Positions 7,634 to 15,772 of a stretch of 64,000 nt of DNA are shown here, piece by piece (position 1 is the first letter of the stretch; each line of letters starts with the position of its first letter). The notes beneath the pieces are model-generated. The model was not told the origin of the DNA and did not search any database. It was given only the letters and a program-made list of their open reading frames with translations. Source of the stretch: BS750m-G69 sp964441235 (lineage in GTDB: Bacteria > Fidelibacterota > UBA2242); the NCBI GenBank assembly GCA_964441235.1, contig CAYTUQ010000007.1, forward strand, positions 1-64,000, given 5' to 3'. A program made the translations under genes and the position numbers.

Positions 7634-8959
7634 ATGTTAGAGCAAGTACAAAAAGGTTTTGCATCAATAGTTAGAACTCTCAAGGGAGAGGGGAAGATTA
7701 CGGAAAATAATATCCGTGATGCTATGCGTCAAATACGGCGTGTCCTGCTCGAAGCTGATGTCAATTATAAAGTTGTTAAAGATTTTATACAGAGTACTCA
7801 GGAAAAGGCAATTGGTGCAGCTGTAACAAAAAGTCTCTCTCCCGGACAGGTTATTGTTAAAATAATCAATGATGAATTAACTGATCTTCTTGGGAAAAAG
7901 AACTGTCAGTTAAAAAGCGCATCTGTTCCGCCAACTGTGATTTTATTAGTTGGACTTCAGGGATGTGGAAAAACCACATTTGCCGCAAAACTGGCAAAAC
8001 ATCTTTTAAAACAAAATCATACTCCTGTATTAGTGCCGGTTGATGTTTATCGTCCTGCTGCTGTTACTCAATTGGAGATTTTAGGAAAACAGATTGATGT
8101 TCCGGTGTTTTTAGAAAAAACAAAGGTTCTGAAAAGAGTAAAAGAGTCAATCAATTTCGCAAGGCAGGATCATCGGGATACTGTAATAATTGATACGGCA
8201 GGACGTCTCCATATAGATGAACAAATGATGAAAGAATTAATTGATATAAAAAAATCAGTCAAGCCCCAAAATATATTGTTTGTTGCCGATGGAATGACGG
8301 GACAGGATGCCGTTAATGCTGCAACTACTTTTAATGAAAAACTTGATTTTGATGGCATTGTTCTTACAAAAATGGATAGTGATGCCCGTGGTGGTGCAGC
8401 TCTTTCAATTGTAAAAGTCACAGGCAAGCCAATAATTTTTATTGGAACTGGTGAAAAGATAGAAGATATAGATATATTTCATCCTGACCGTATTGCCAAC
8501 AGAATTCTCGGAATGGGAGATGTTGTAACTTTAGTTGAAAAAGTTCAAGCATCAGTGGATGCAGAACAAGCGGCGCACCTGGAATCAAAATTAAGAAAAC
8601 AGAAATTTACACTTGAAGATTATTTGTCTCAGTTGAAGCAGGTAAAGAAAATGGGATCTTTGGAAAGTATGTTGGAACTCATACCCGGATTTGCAAAATT
8701 TAAAATGAAAAACGTTTCGGTTAACGGTAATGAACTAATAAAATCTGAATCAATAATTCAATCAATGACAAAAGAAGAGAGAATGAATCCATCGATACTG
8801 AATGGCAGTCGTCGTCGCAGGATTGCAATAGGCAGCGGTACCCGAACAAGTGATGTGAATCGGCTTCTGAATCAGTACTGGCAGGTAGTAAAACTTACAA
8901 AGCAGATGGGTAAAATGAGAATACCAAAAAATCTTTCTGCTCTTCGGATAGGTTTTTAA
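7634..8959 (+). CDS. ffh: Signal recognition particle protein Ffh
   Basis: GTPase that binds 4.5S/SRP RNA and delivers nascent membrane proteins to FtsY. Numbered from the ATG at 7634 (441 residues) it has the N-terminal helical bundle, the G1 loop GLQGCGKTT (107-115; usually GLQGSGKTT), DTAGR (187-191) and TKMDSDARGG (245-254), then a methionine-rich M domain from about residue 310 with the RNA-binding NGSRRRRIAIGSG stretch. The start at 7634 matches the family's usual 'MFE/MLE' N-terminus. A TTG in the same frame at 7616 would add six residues; neither has a strong Shine-Dalgarno. It heads the ribosome-linked cluster ffh-rpsP-khpA-rimM-trmD-rplS. Confidence 0.96.
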   Translation: MLEQVQKGFASIVRTLKGEGKITENNIRDAMRQIRRVLLEADVNYKVVKDFIQSTQEKAIGAAVTKSLSPGQVIVKIINDELTDLLGKKNCQLKSASVPPTVILLVGLQGCGKTTFAAKLAKHLLKQNHTPVLVPVDVYRPAAVTQLEILGKQIDVPVFLEKTKVLKRVKESINFARQDHRDTVIIDTAGRLHIDEQMMKELIDIKKSVKPQNILFVADGMTGQDAVNAATTFNEKLDFDGIVLTKMDSDARGGAALSIVKVTGKPIIFIGTGEKIEDIDIFHPDRIANRILGMGDVVTLVEKVQASVDAEQAAHLESKLRKQKFTLEDYLSQLKQVKKMGSLESMLELIPGFAKFKMKNVSVNGNELIKSESIIQSMTKEERMNPSILNGSRRRRIAIGSGTRTSDVNRLLNQYWQVVKLTKQMGKMRIPKNLSALRIGF

Positions 8960-8963
8960 AAAT

Positions 8964-8971
8964 AAAGGAGG
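8964..8971 (+). promoter_or_regulatory. Shine-Dalgarno deciding the TTG start of rpsP
   Basis: AAAGGAGG lies six bases before the TTG at 8978. No ATG or GTG gives the conserved S16 N-terminus, so this strong site supports TTG initiation. Confidence 0.85.
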
Positions 8972-8977
8972 CAACAA

Positions 8978-9730
8978 TTGGCTGTTAGAATTAGGTTATT
9001 TCGCATGGGAAGAAAAAAGAGACCATTTTACCGTATTGTAGTTATGGATTCTCGAGTACGGAGAGATGGGCGTTATCTTGATAAAGTTGGATACTACAAT
9101 CCAATTACAAAACCGGCTACTGTTCAAATTGACAGGGAAAAAGTTTTGGACTGGCTTAAGAAAGGTGCCGAACCGAGTAAGACAGTATTTAATTTATTGC
9201 AAAAAGAGGGTATTGCTCTTGACTGGCATCTTATTAGAAATAAGGTAAGTGAAGAGACGCGTAATATTGAATTACAGAAATGGGAATTGGCAAAGAAAGA
9301 CAGAGAATCTAAGCTGGAAGTGGAAAAGGAGCCGGAAGTGCAACTTGTAGAACAGGAAATAGAAGCACCTGTTAAAGAGGAAGTTATTAGTAAAGAGGTT
9401 GAAAAAGAAGAAGTATTGGTAAAAGAGAAACCTAAGAAAGAGACTCCACATGCTGAAGAGAAAGCTGTCAAAGCTGAGAAAGAAGAGGTAAAGGAAAGTG
9501 CTAAGACTGTGAAGGCTTTAAAAGAAGAAGTTCTTAAAGGAAAAACCTCTCCAGTAAAAGAAAAATCACCCGCTGCCAAAAGAAAGAAAATTGAGGAAAG
9601 TGTAGATAAAAAAGTCTTGAAGAAAGAGGAATCTAAGAAAAAAAGTCCTATCAGTGAAGATAAAGACAAGGCTGAAAAGAAGAAAACTGAGGAAAATAAA
9701 ACAAAAGATTCAAGAAATAAGGAATCATGA
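8978..9730 (+). CDS. rpsP: Ribosomal protein bS16 with a long charged C-terminal extension
   Basis: Small-subunit protein S16, an assembly factor of the 30S body. The first 80 or so residues are a normal S16: AVRIRLFRMGRKKRPFYRIV, DSR-RRDGR-LD-VGYYNP, and the EKVLDWLKKGAEPSKTV block. The protein then continues to 250 residues, about three times the usual size. The extra 165 residues are almost entirely Lys, Glu, Ser and Val in low-complexity runs, predicted to be disordered or helical. Initiation is at TTG after a strong ribosome-binding site. Alternating acid/base tails occur on S16 of some FCB lineages, but this one is long; its role is unknown. Confidence 0.95.
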   Translation: MAVRIRLFRMGRKKRPFYRIVVMDSRVRRDGRYLDKVGYYNPITKPATVQIDREKVLDWLKKGAEPSKTVFNLLQKEGIALDWHLIRNKVSEETRNIELQKWELAKKDRESKLEVEKEPEVQLVEQEIEAPVKEEVISKEVEKEEVLVKEKPKKETPHAEEKAVKAEKEEVKESAKTVKALKEEVLKGKTSPVKEKSPAAKRKKIEESVDKKVLKKEESKKKSPISEDKDKAEKKKTEENKTKDSRNKES

Positions 9731-9860
9731 TATAAATTTTAAAAAGATACGGAATTAATAATTTATTATCTTCTTAATATTTTTTTATTAAATTCTAATT
9801 GGCTACATTCTGAAAAATACGAATGTGTTGTTTAGAAACCAGTAACAAGGAGTAACGGTT

Positions 9861-10094
9861 ATGAAAGATTTTGTCAAGTACATGGTTCAGAAGTTAGTTG
9901 ATAATCCTGATGAAGTTAATGTTACCCAGGTTGATAGCGAAAAAACTATCATTTTGGAACTTTCAGTTAAAGAGGGCGATCTGGGTAAAGTTATAGGAAA
10001 GAAAGGTCGTACAGCAAAAGCTTTGAGAACTCTACTGACCGCCGCTGCAGCTAAGCAAGGCCAAAAAAGGGCAATCTTAGAAATTATTGAATAA
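9861..10094 (+). CDS. khpA: KH-domain RNA-binding protein KhpA (YlqC family)
   Basis: Small 77-residue protein made of a single KH fold with the signature loop GKVIGKKGR (about residues 42-50; the GxxG that grips RNA). It is the usual companion between rpsP and rimM in many bacteria, where KhpA acts with KhpB/Jag in RNA binding and cell-envelope regulation. An AAGGAG sits ahead of the ATG. The 130-bp gap to rpsP shows nothing distinct beyond AT-richness, and the gap to rimM is only 9 bp, consistent with one operon. Confidence 0.93.
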   Translation: MKDFVKYMVQKLVDNPDEVNVTQVDSEKTIILELSVKEGDLGKVIGKKGRTAKALRTLLTAAAAKQGQKRAILEIIE

Positions 10095-10103
10095 TTTTTA
10101 GAG

Positions 10104-10610
10104 ATGAGTAGGGGAGAACTTATCCCCATAGGTAAAATTGTCAGAAGTCGCGGATTAAGCGGTGAATTAATAATTTCTGTTAGTTCTCAAAATATTAAGA
10201 TTAAAAAAAGAATAGGGGAATTGTGGTTGGGAGATAATGCTGATCACATTCATCCTTGGAAGGTGGATTTTTTACATTTTGTAGAGAACCATGCTTTTTT
10301 AAAATTGAGTAATATTAATTCTCGTGAAGAGGCGGATTACCTGAGGGGAGTCAGAGTTTTTCTACCTGTGAACCAGGTTGAAAGTATAAATCTATCTGGA
10401 ATTATTGGCTTTCAAGTTAAAGTTAAAACCTCAGGTGAGTTAAAGGGCTCAGTAGTTAATATAGATTATTCTAATCCGCAGCCACTTATGGTTATAAAGA
10501 CAGATTCCGGTGAAGTACTTATTCCTGCTGTTGAGAGATTCATTAAGGATATTGACTGGAAAAACAGGATAGTATTTGTTGAGATTATTGAAGGGTTATT
10601 TCCTGAATGA
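10104..10610 (+). CDS. rimM: Ribosome maturation factor RimM
   Basis: Helps assemble the 30S head by binding S19. The 168-residue protein has the N-terminal RimM barrel (IPIGKIVRSRGLSGEL at about 5-20) and the C-terminal PRC-barrel-like domain (about 95-168) with VLIPAVERFIKDID, the usual late motif. Its stop overlaps the trmD start by 4 bp (ATGA), showing translational coupling. Confidence 0.94.
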   Translation: MSRGELIPIGKIVRSRGLSGELIISVSSQNIKIKKRIGELWLGDNADHIHPWKVDFLHFVENHAFLKLSNINSREEADYLRGVRVFLPVNQVESINLSGIIGFQVKVKTSGELKGSVVNIDYSNPQPLMVIKTDSGEVLIPAVERFIKDIDWKNRIVFVEIIEGLFPE

Positions 10611-11326
10611 AAATATTTGTAATCACAGCTTTTCCGGGAATGGTTAGAGCCTGTCTTTCTGAGAGCATGTTTAAAAAAGCCTTTGAGAAAGCAGGTGTTA
10701 TGTACGAAGTCTGGGATCTACGTGATTTTACCAGGGATAAACATAAGCAAGTTGATGATACACCCTATGGTGGTGGTGCTGGAATGGTTCTAAAGCCAGA
10801 GCCATTTTTTAGGGCACATGACAGGCTAAAAAAAATATTGGGTAAATCAAAACCACGTGTAATATATCCATCACCTCAGGGAATAGTATTTGATCATGCT
10901 CTTTCAAAAGAATTAGCAAAGGAAAGCGACCTTACCTTCTTTTGTGGTCACTATAAAGGGGTTGATGAGAGAGTGATAGAGAACCTGGTGACTGATGAAA
11001 TTAGCATTGGAGATTTTATTGTAACCGGCGGAGAGCTGCCTGCTTTGATGATGATAGATGCACTAATAAGGCATATTCCTGAGGTACTTCATTCTTATGA
11101 GTCAGCAGAAACTGATTCTTTTGCAGATGATCTTTTAGAAGGCCCAATTTATACTCATCCACAAAAATATCGGGAGATGAGTGTTCCGGAAATTTTGCTT
11201 TCTGGAAATCATAAAAAAATCGCTGAATGGAGACATGAACAGAGAATAAAGAGAACATATCAGAGACGGAGCGATTTGTTGAATAGTAAAACTGGAAAAA
11301 ATGACCTTGGAGGAAATAATGGATAA
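10607..11326 (+). CDS. trmD: tRNA (guanine-N1-)-methyltransferase TrmD
   Basis: Methylates G37 of tRNAs with SAM, preventing frameshifts. The 239-residue protein has the SPOUT trefoil-knot domain: VDDTPYGGGAGMVLKPEP (about 46-63), CGHYKGVDERV (about 110-120) and SIGDFIVTGGELPALMMID (about 130-148), which carry the SAM site and catalytic residues. The C-terminal helical domain (HPQKYR, WRHEQR) is complete. It overlaps rimM by 4 bp and rplS by 8 bp. Confidence 0.97.
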   Translation: MKIFVITAFPGMVRACLSESMFKKAFEKAGVMYEVWDLRDFTRDKHKQVDDTPYGGGAGMVLKPEPFFRAHDRLKKILGKSKPRVIYPSPQGIVFDHALSKELAKESDLTFFCGHYKGVDERVIENLVTDEISIGDFIVTGGELPALMMIDALIRHIPEVLHSYESAETDSFADDLLEGPIYTHPQKYREMSVPEILLSGNHKKIAEWRHEQRIKRTYQRRSDLLNSKTGKNDLGGNNG

Positions 11327-11663
11327 ATTGACTGCAGCTGTTGTAGATCAACTCAAAACAGATATTCCTGAATTTAAAGCTGGTGATACTGTTGCAGTTG
11401 AAGTTAAAATTAAAGAGGGTAATAGAGAGCGAATTCAACGATTTCAAGGTGTTGTAATTGCTCGAAAAGGTGGCGGTGTTAATGAGACTTTTACAGTGCG
11501 GAAAATTTCAAATGGGATTGGAGTTGAGAGAATTTTTCTACTGCACTCACCAAATATATCGAAGATTGATCGTATTTCCGTTGGGAAAGTACGGAGAGCA
11601 AAACTCTATTATCTTAGAAAATTGAAGGGTAAAGCTGCCAGGATAAAACAAGATATCCGATAA
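11319..11663 (+). CDS. rplS: Ribosomal protein bL19
   Basis: Large-subunit protein at the 30S-50S interface. From the ATG at 11319 it is 114 residues, the normal size. Family blocks are FKAGDTVAVEVKIKEGNRER, QRFQGVVIARKGGGVNETFTVRKIS and GVERIFLLHSP. A longer frame opens at 11301, but GGAGG at 11309-11313 sits five bases before 11319 and fixes the start there. It is the last gene of the plus-strand ribosomal cluster; no clear terminator hairpin is seen downstream. Confidence 0.96.
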   Translation: MDKLTAAVVDQLKTDIPEFKAGDTVAVEVKIKEGNRERIQRFQGVVIARKGGGVNETFTVRKISNGIGVERIFLLHSPNISKIDRISVGKVRRAKLYYLRKLKGKAARIKQDIR

Positions 11664-11737
11664 ATGTTAAGAACCAAATGGACCTTTAATCACTAACTCC
11701 GCAATATTTACGTAATAGGTATTTTAATATTGAGTTT

Positions 11738-12268
11738 TTATAGCAGGTTTTGAGTTTTCTTAGTCATTTCAGTTACTTTCCATACATCACCACCAATATG
11801 TTCCCAATAGAGACCTAAGTGCCATTTGCCCACCATGCCAGTTGCATATTTATTTTCTCTAAAAATATGTGCCACTGTTTTTTCTTTATTCGTAATAAAC
11901 ATATTCAATCAAATAAAGGCAGGTTGATCCGGGGGATAAAGTTCCCTCAAACGCTCGTTTCTTTCTGCATATCTTCCCGTTAACATTGAATATCTGCTTG
12001 CTGTACATACAGAAGAACTCACATAGTACTCGGTGAATATTACGCCTTCACTTGAGAGTCTATCCAAATTTGGTGTAAGCGATTTGCCTCCATAACAACC
12101 GATATGCTCGAAATTATGATCGTCACTGTAAAAAACGACAACATTAGGTTTTGTATTATTCCTGTTTCCTTTCACATAGGTAAATAATCCAGGTGCCAAA
12201 CTTAATCCAGTTAAGTCCAATGCTGAATTCTTAATAAATTTTCTTCGTGATAGCTTTTGATGAGACAT
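11738..12268 (-). pseudogene. Truncated sulfatase with in-frame stop
   Basis: The first 119 codons encode a Tat-type signal (SRRKFIKNSAL), the metal-binding FYSDDHN, and the sulfatase signature CTASR (Cys 88, to be converted to formylglycine). A TGA at 11909-11911 then stops the frame. In the same frame beyond it the sulfatase sequence resumes (TVAHIFRENKYATGMVGKWH, with the GKWHLG metal/substrate loop) and ends at a TAA at 11738-11740. The remaining two thirds of the enzyme are missing. It is a decayed relative of the two intact sulfatases nearby. Confidence 0.8.
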
Positions 12269-12559
12269 AACTAATCCTTATTGGTTTTATCCTTATAATT
12301 AAAATATAACATGAAATTCTAAAATGAATTCCAGGAAATTCCAATACACAAATTCCAAATCTCAAATAAGTAGCAATGATATAATTTTCAAATCCAAAAC
12401 AAATAATGAATTTAAATTCACATATTGAGTGAAACTCCTGACATAGCTTTTGTTTGATCATTGATATTTGAAATATTGGTTTTTATTTGATATTTGTGTT
12501 TTGGTTTTTATGATTTCCTAAATTTTAATTTTTAAATTTGGGTTTGATTGTATTTCGTT
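12269..12559. repeat. AT-rich gap with degenerate inverted repeat
   Basis: The 291-bp gap has no gene. The left side is rich in 'aaattccaaa'-type words and the right side in 'ttttggttttt/atatttgtg'-type words, so the two halves form a long imperfect inverted repeat (roughly 12325-12370 with 12480-12530). Simple AT repeats of this style are common between genes in uncultured bacteria. Confidence 0.35.
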
Positions 12560-13855
12560 TTATCTAATTCCACAACACTTCTTAAATTTTTTCCCACTTC
12601 CACAGGGACATGGATCGTTTCTTCCGATTTCTAAACTGGGGAATCCTTTATCTTTTTCTTTAGCCCACCACATGACATTTGCAGGCGGTCTTTGCCGGCT
12701 CAGTTCGTTTGCCATAAACCGCATGTAGGGAGCAACATAATTGAAGAATTTCTTATACCCCTCACACAAATAATTCAAACCGTATTCACCATCGGGGGTC
12801 GTTAAAAACCGGTGTTTCGGACACTCGCCATTACAAGCAAATTTAACGTCGCACTGTTTACAAAAGTTAGGAAGCTGATCCTTTTTATCCTGTCCAAATT
12901 TTATTTGTTGTTCTGAGAAGACAAGTGAATCTATTTGTTGTTGTTTTATATTACCCAGTCTATTTTCGGGGAAGACATAGTGATCACATGAGTATAAATC
13001 ACCATTATGCTCAATAGCCAGAGCCTTTCCACAAGTTTCTGAAAACACACAGAGGCTCGGATTCATACCAAGCCAGCTTCCAAGTGCAACATCAAAGGTC
13101 TGGATAAAATATTTTCCCACATCATTTCTGACCCATTCATTAAAGATCTCGCAAAGAAAATTTCCAAACTGAACAGGCTCAACCGACCATTTGGTCACCT
13201 GGGCAGAAGAAACGTAATCAGCTGAGACCAGCTTTAAATTCGTATGTTCATCATGCGCTTTCCTTTCCACAACAGGAATAAACTGCATGAATCCTTTACC
13301 AATCCCTTTTAAAAAATTGTAAACTTCTGAAGGGTAATAAGAATTTTCTCGATTGATAACTGTTAGGGTGTTAAATTCAACATCATGTTTTTTAAGAAAA
13401 TCAATTCCTTTTAAAACTGCGTCAAAAGTTGGTTTGCCTCCTTTGTGAGTTCTGTATTTATCGTGAAGGTGTTGCGGTCCATCAATTGAAAGTCCTATAA
13501 GGAAATTATTCTTTACAAAGAACTCACACCATTCATCATTCAATAAGATTCCATTGGTTTGAAATGCGTTCTCAATTTTTTTACCCCTGCTGTATCTCTT
13601 TTGCAATTCAACTGCTTTTTTAAAAAAAGTTAATCCTGATAAAGTGGGTTCACCCCCCTGCCAGACAAATTGAACAGTGTCAACATCCTGACTTTCAATA
13701 TATTGCCGGATAAAACGCTCCAGAATATCATCGGGCATGATCCAATTCTTTTCTTCGGGATAAAGTTTTTCCTTTTCAAGATAAAAGCAGTATTGACAAC
13801 TGAGGTTACAAATTGGGCCAATCGGTTTTGCAATGATGTTAAAATCTCTTTTCAA
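12560..13855 (-). CDS. Anaerobic sulfatase-maturating enzyme (radical SAM) with SEC-C tail
   Basis: Converts the active-site Cys or Ser of sulfatases to formylglycine in the cytoplasm. The 431-residue protein has the radical-SAM CxxxCxxC (Cys 16, 20, 23), then SPASM-type cysteines around residues 260-370 (CVFSETCGK, SCDHY, FCKQCDVKFACNGECP) for two auxiliary 4Fe-4S clusters. The last 20 residues form a SEC-C zinc motif (GRNDPCPCGSGKKFKKCC), an added module. The start is TTG. Its place among three Cys-type sulfatases fits the role well. The fold family could also be called 'SPASM peptide maturase', but context favours the sulfatase role. Confidence 0.93.
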   Translation of the reverse strand: MKRDFNIIAKPIGPICNLSCQYCFYLEKEKLYPEEKNWIMPDDILERFIRQYIESQDVDTVQFVWQGGEPTLSGLTFFKKAVELQKRYSRGKKIENAFQTNGILLNDEWCEFFVKNNFLIGLSIDGPQHLHDKYRTHKGGKPTFDAVLKGIDFLKKHDVEFNTLTVINRENSYYPSEVYNFLKGIGKGFMQFIPVVERKAHDEHTNLKLVSADYVSSAQVTKWSVEPVQFGNFLCEIFNEWVRNDVGKYFIQTFDVALGSWLGMNPSLCVFSETCGKALAIEHNGDLYSCDHYVFPENRLGNIKQQQIDSLVFSEQQIKFGQDKKDQLPNFCKQCDVKFACNGECPKHRFLTTPDGEYGLNYLCEGYKKFFNYVAPYMRFMANELSRQRPPANVMWWAKEKDKGFPSLEIGRNDPCPCGSGKKFKKCCGIR

Positions 13856-13965
13856 AATAATTGTCTTTCTCGAATGAATATTTATTCACGCTTCATATGT
13901 AGGGATTAGCGGAGCGAAGAGATAATATTCTATGAAAACGAATAACGTAACTGTATGAATTAGAA

Positions 13966-15561
13966 TTACAATTTTAAATCTCTGTCCCTATATTTTAGTT
14001 GCAGTTTTTTAAGTTCGGTTTTCAAATCATTAACAATATTTGAATAAGTGGGATCATCATAAACATTGTTGATTTCATGAGGATCTTTTTCCAAATCATA
14101 GAGCTCCCAACTGTCGATATCATAATAAAAATGGATTAACTTATAGTGCTTGGTTCGAATTCCGTAGTGGCGCTTCACATTATGCCATCCATGAGGATAC
14201 TCGTAATAATGGTAGTACATGGAAGTCCGCCAGTTATCAGGTTTTATTCCATGGGTTAAGGACCGAAAGGATTCTCCCTGCATCTCTCTGGGAATATCCA
14301 CACCCGCAAAATCAAGAAAAGTAGGTGCGAAATCCAGATTCAGAACCATGTTTTCTGACACCTGACCGGCTTTGATTTCTCTTGGATAACGCATAATCAG
14401 TGGCATGCTCAAGGATTCTTCATACATGAATCGTTTATCGTACCAACCATGCTCACCCAAATAGAATCCCTGATCGGATGTATAAATTACGATGGTATCT
14501 TCAGTTAAACCTGTGCTGTCGAGATAATTGAGTAGCCGGCCTATATTTTCATCAATGGAAAGAATACACCGCAGGTAATCTTTGAGGTATCGTTGGTATT
14601 TCCACTCCAACAGCTCTTTCCCGGACAGATTGGCCTTTTTAAATTTTTTATTCATTAAATCGTAATGGGCATCCCAGGCTTTTCTTTGCTCTGCGGTTAA
14701 CCGTTCATAGGTTCTTTGCCATGTTTTTTCAACATCACTTGCGAATTCAGCATTCCCTCCTGTCCCTGTCTCCTTTTTATAAAATCCCTTTTTCAGCTTT
14801 AAATCAAAGGATAAATACATATTTTCTATTCTCATATCCGCATCTGCTGCTGCTGAACGGTTTGCATAATCATCATAGAAGGTTTCCGGTAATGGCAAAT
14901 CTGTATTATTAAATGCGGTTAGGTGTTTGGTATTCGGCATCCAATTACGATGTGCCGCTTTGTGATGCACTAATAAGCAAAAAGGTTTGTTTCGGTCTCT
15001 TTGTTCCAATGTTTGAATAGCCTTGTCAGTAATAAGATCGGTTGTGTATCCTGTGTACGGTATTTTTTCTCCATTTTCAACAAAGACCGGATTGTAATAT
15101 TCACCCTGACCGATTAAAATCTTCCAATCATCAAATCCAGTAGGATTTGTTTTTAGATGCCATTTTCCGACTATGTACGTTTTATACCCGGTTTCTTGTA
15201 ATAATTTCGTAAAGGTTATCTGACTACCATCAAATTCATCCCTATTGTCACGCAATCCATTTATATGGCTATATTTACCAGTTAACATAGTTGCCCTGCT
15301 GGGTGCGCAGATAGAATTGGTCACGAAGCTGTTTTTAAACAGAATACCTTCTTGAGCGATCCTATCGATATTAGGTGTATGAATCAAATTTCTACTATAG
15401 CAGCTCATAGCCTGTACCGCATGATCATCACTCATAATAAAGATGATATTTGGTTTCCTTTTTATAGAATTACATGAAGAAAGAAAAATCGGTAAAGTAA
15501 GGCCGACTCCTACTGTACCTAAACCAGCCGTCTTTATGAATTCTCTGCGTGTCTGATTCAT
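13966..15561 (-). CDS. Secreted sulfatase, Cys-type (lipoprotein)
   Basis: Arylsulfatase-fold hydrolase that removes sulfate esters, probably from a polysaccharide. The 531-residue protein starts with a twin-arginine-like segment (TRREFIKTAG) and a lipobox LSSC (Cys 30), so export and lipid anchoring are likely. Motifs: MSDDH metal ligands (44-47), the signature CAPSR (Cys 85) for formylglycine, GKWHL, HKAAH, and YTSDQGFYLGEHGWYDKR near the end. All domains are complete. GAGGAAAG precedes the ATG. The substrate cannot be told from sequence. Confidence 0.93.
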   Translation of the reverse strand: MNQTRREFIKTAGLGTVGVGLTLPIFLSSCNSIKRKPNIIFIMSDDHAVQAMSCYSRNLIHTPNIDRIAQEGILFKNSFVTNSICAPSRATMLTGKYSHINGLRDNRDEFDGSQITFTKLLQETGYKTYIVGKWHLKTNPTGFDDWKILIGQGEYYNPVFVENGEKIPYTGYTTDLITDKAIQTLEQRDRNKPFCLLVHHKAAHRNWMPNTKHLTAFNNTDLPLPETFYDDYANRSAAADADMRIENMYLSFDLKLKKGFYKKETGTGGNAEFASDVEKTWQRTYERLTAEQRKAWDAHYDLMNKKFKKANLSGKELLEWKYQRYLKDYLRCILSIDENIGRLLNYLDSTGLTEDTIVIYTSDQGFYLGEHGWYDKRFMYEESLSMPLIMRYPREIKAGQVSENMVLNLDFAPTFLDFAGVDIPREMQGESFRSLTHGIKPDNWRTSMYYHYYEYPHGWHNVKRHYGIRTKHYKLIHFYYDIDSWELYDLEKDPHEINNVYDDPTYSNIVNDLKTELKKLQLKYRDRDLKL

Positions 15562-15645
15562 AACTTTCCTCTACCAATAAATTAGATAATTTTTCGGAAA
15601 CGTTCCATAAAGGATACTTCTTTCATTTCTTTTTATCTTATTTCA

Positions 15646-15747
15646 GCCTAACGATGCGGCTAACCGGACGCAAATGTAACGCCTATAGCGTCCAACTGCG
15701 GTTAAACCGGAACGCGTTTGCGTTCCGTGTTGAACCGCTGGTTAGCT
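15646..15747. other. attC-like imperfect palindrome
   Basis: About 102 bp directly 3' of the sulfatase gene at 15773-17215. Read on the minus strand it begins AGCTAACCAGCGG and ends ATCGTTAGGC, giving an outer inverted repeat whose 3' core GTTAGGC fits the integron core-site rule GTTRRRY. Inner pairs include GCGGTT/AACCGC, GGACGC/GCGTCC and the hairpin GGAACGCgtttGCGTTCC (15709-15726). Length and position after a gene fit a cassette recombination site, but the left core is imperfect and no integrase is in the window. A generic repeat is the alternative. Confidence 0.4.
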
Positions 15748-15772
15748 TGCGGCAGCTATTATAGTTGATTGG

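Noticed and set aside
9124..9669. 181-codon minus-strand frame opposite rpsP
   Set aside because: It is the complement of the Lys/Glu-rich S16 tail, giving a Ser/Phe/Leu low-complexity product with no ribosome-binding site; it is a shadow of rpsP.
11301..11318. Upstream ATG for rplS
   Set aside because: The strong GGAGG at 11309-11313 lies downstream of it and is ideally placed for the ATG at 11319.
11909..11911. TGA read as selenocysteine or tryptophan in the truncated sulfatase
   Set aside because: The gene is truncated later anyway, no recoding signal is evident, and sulfatases do not use a residue of that kind at this position.
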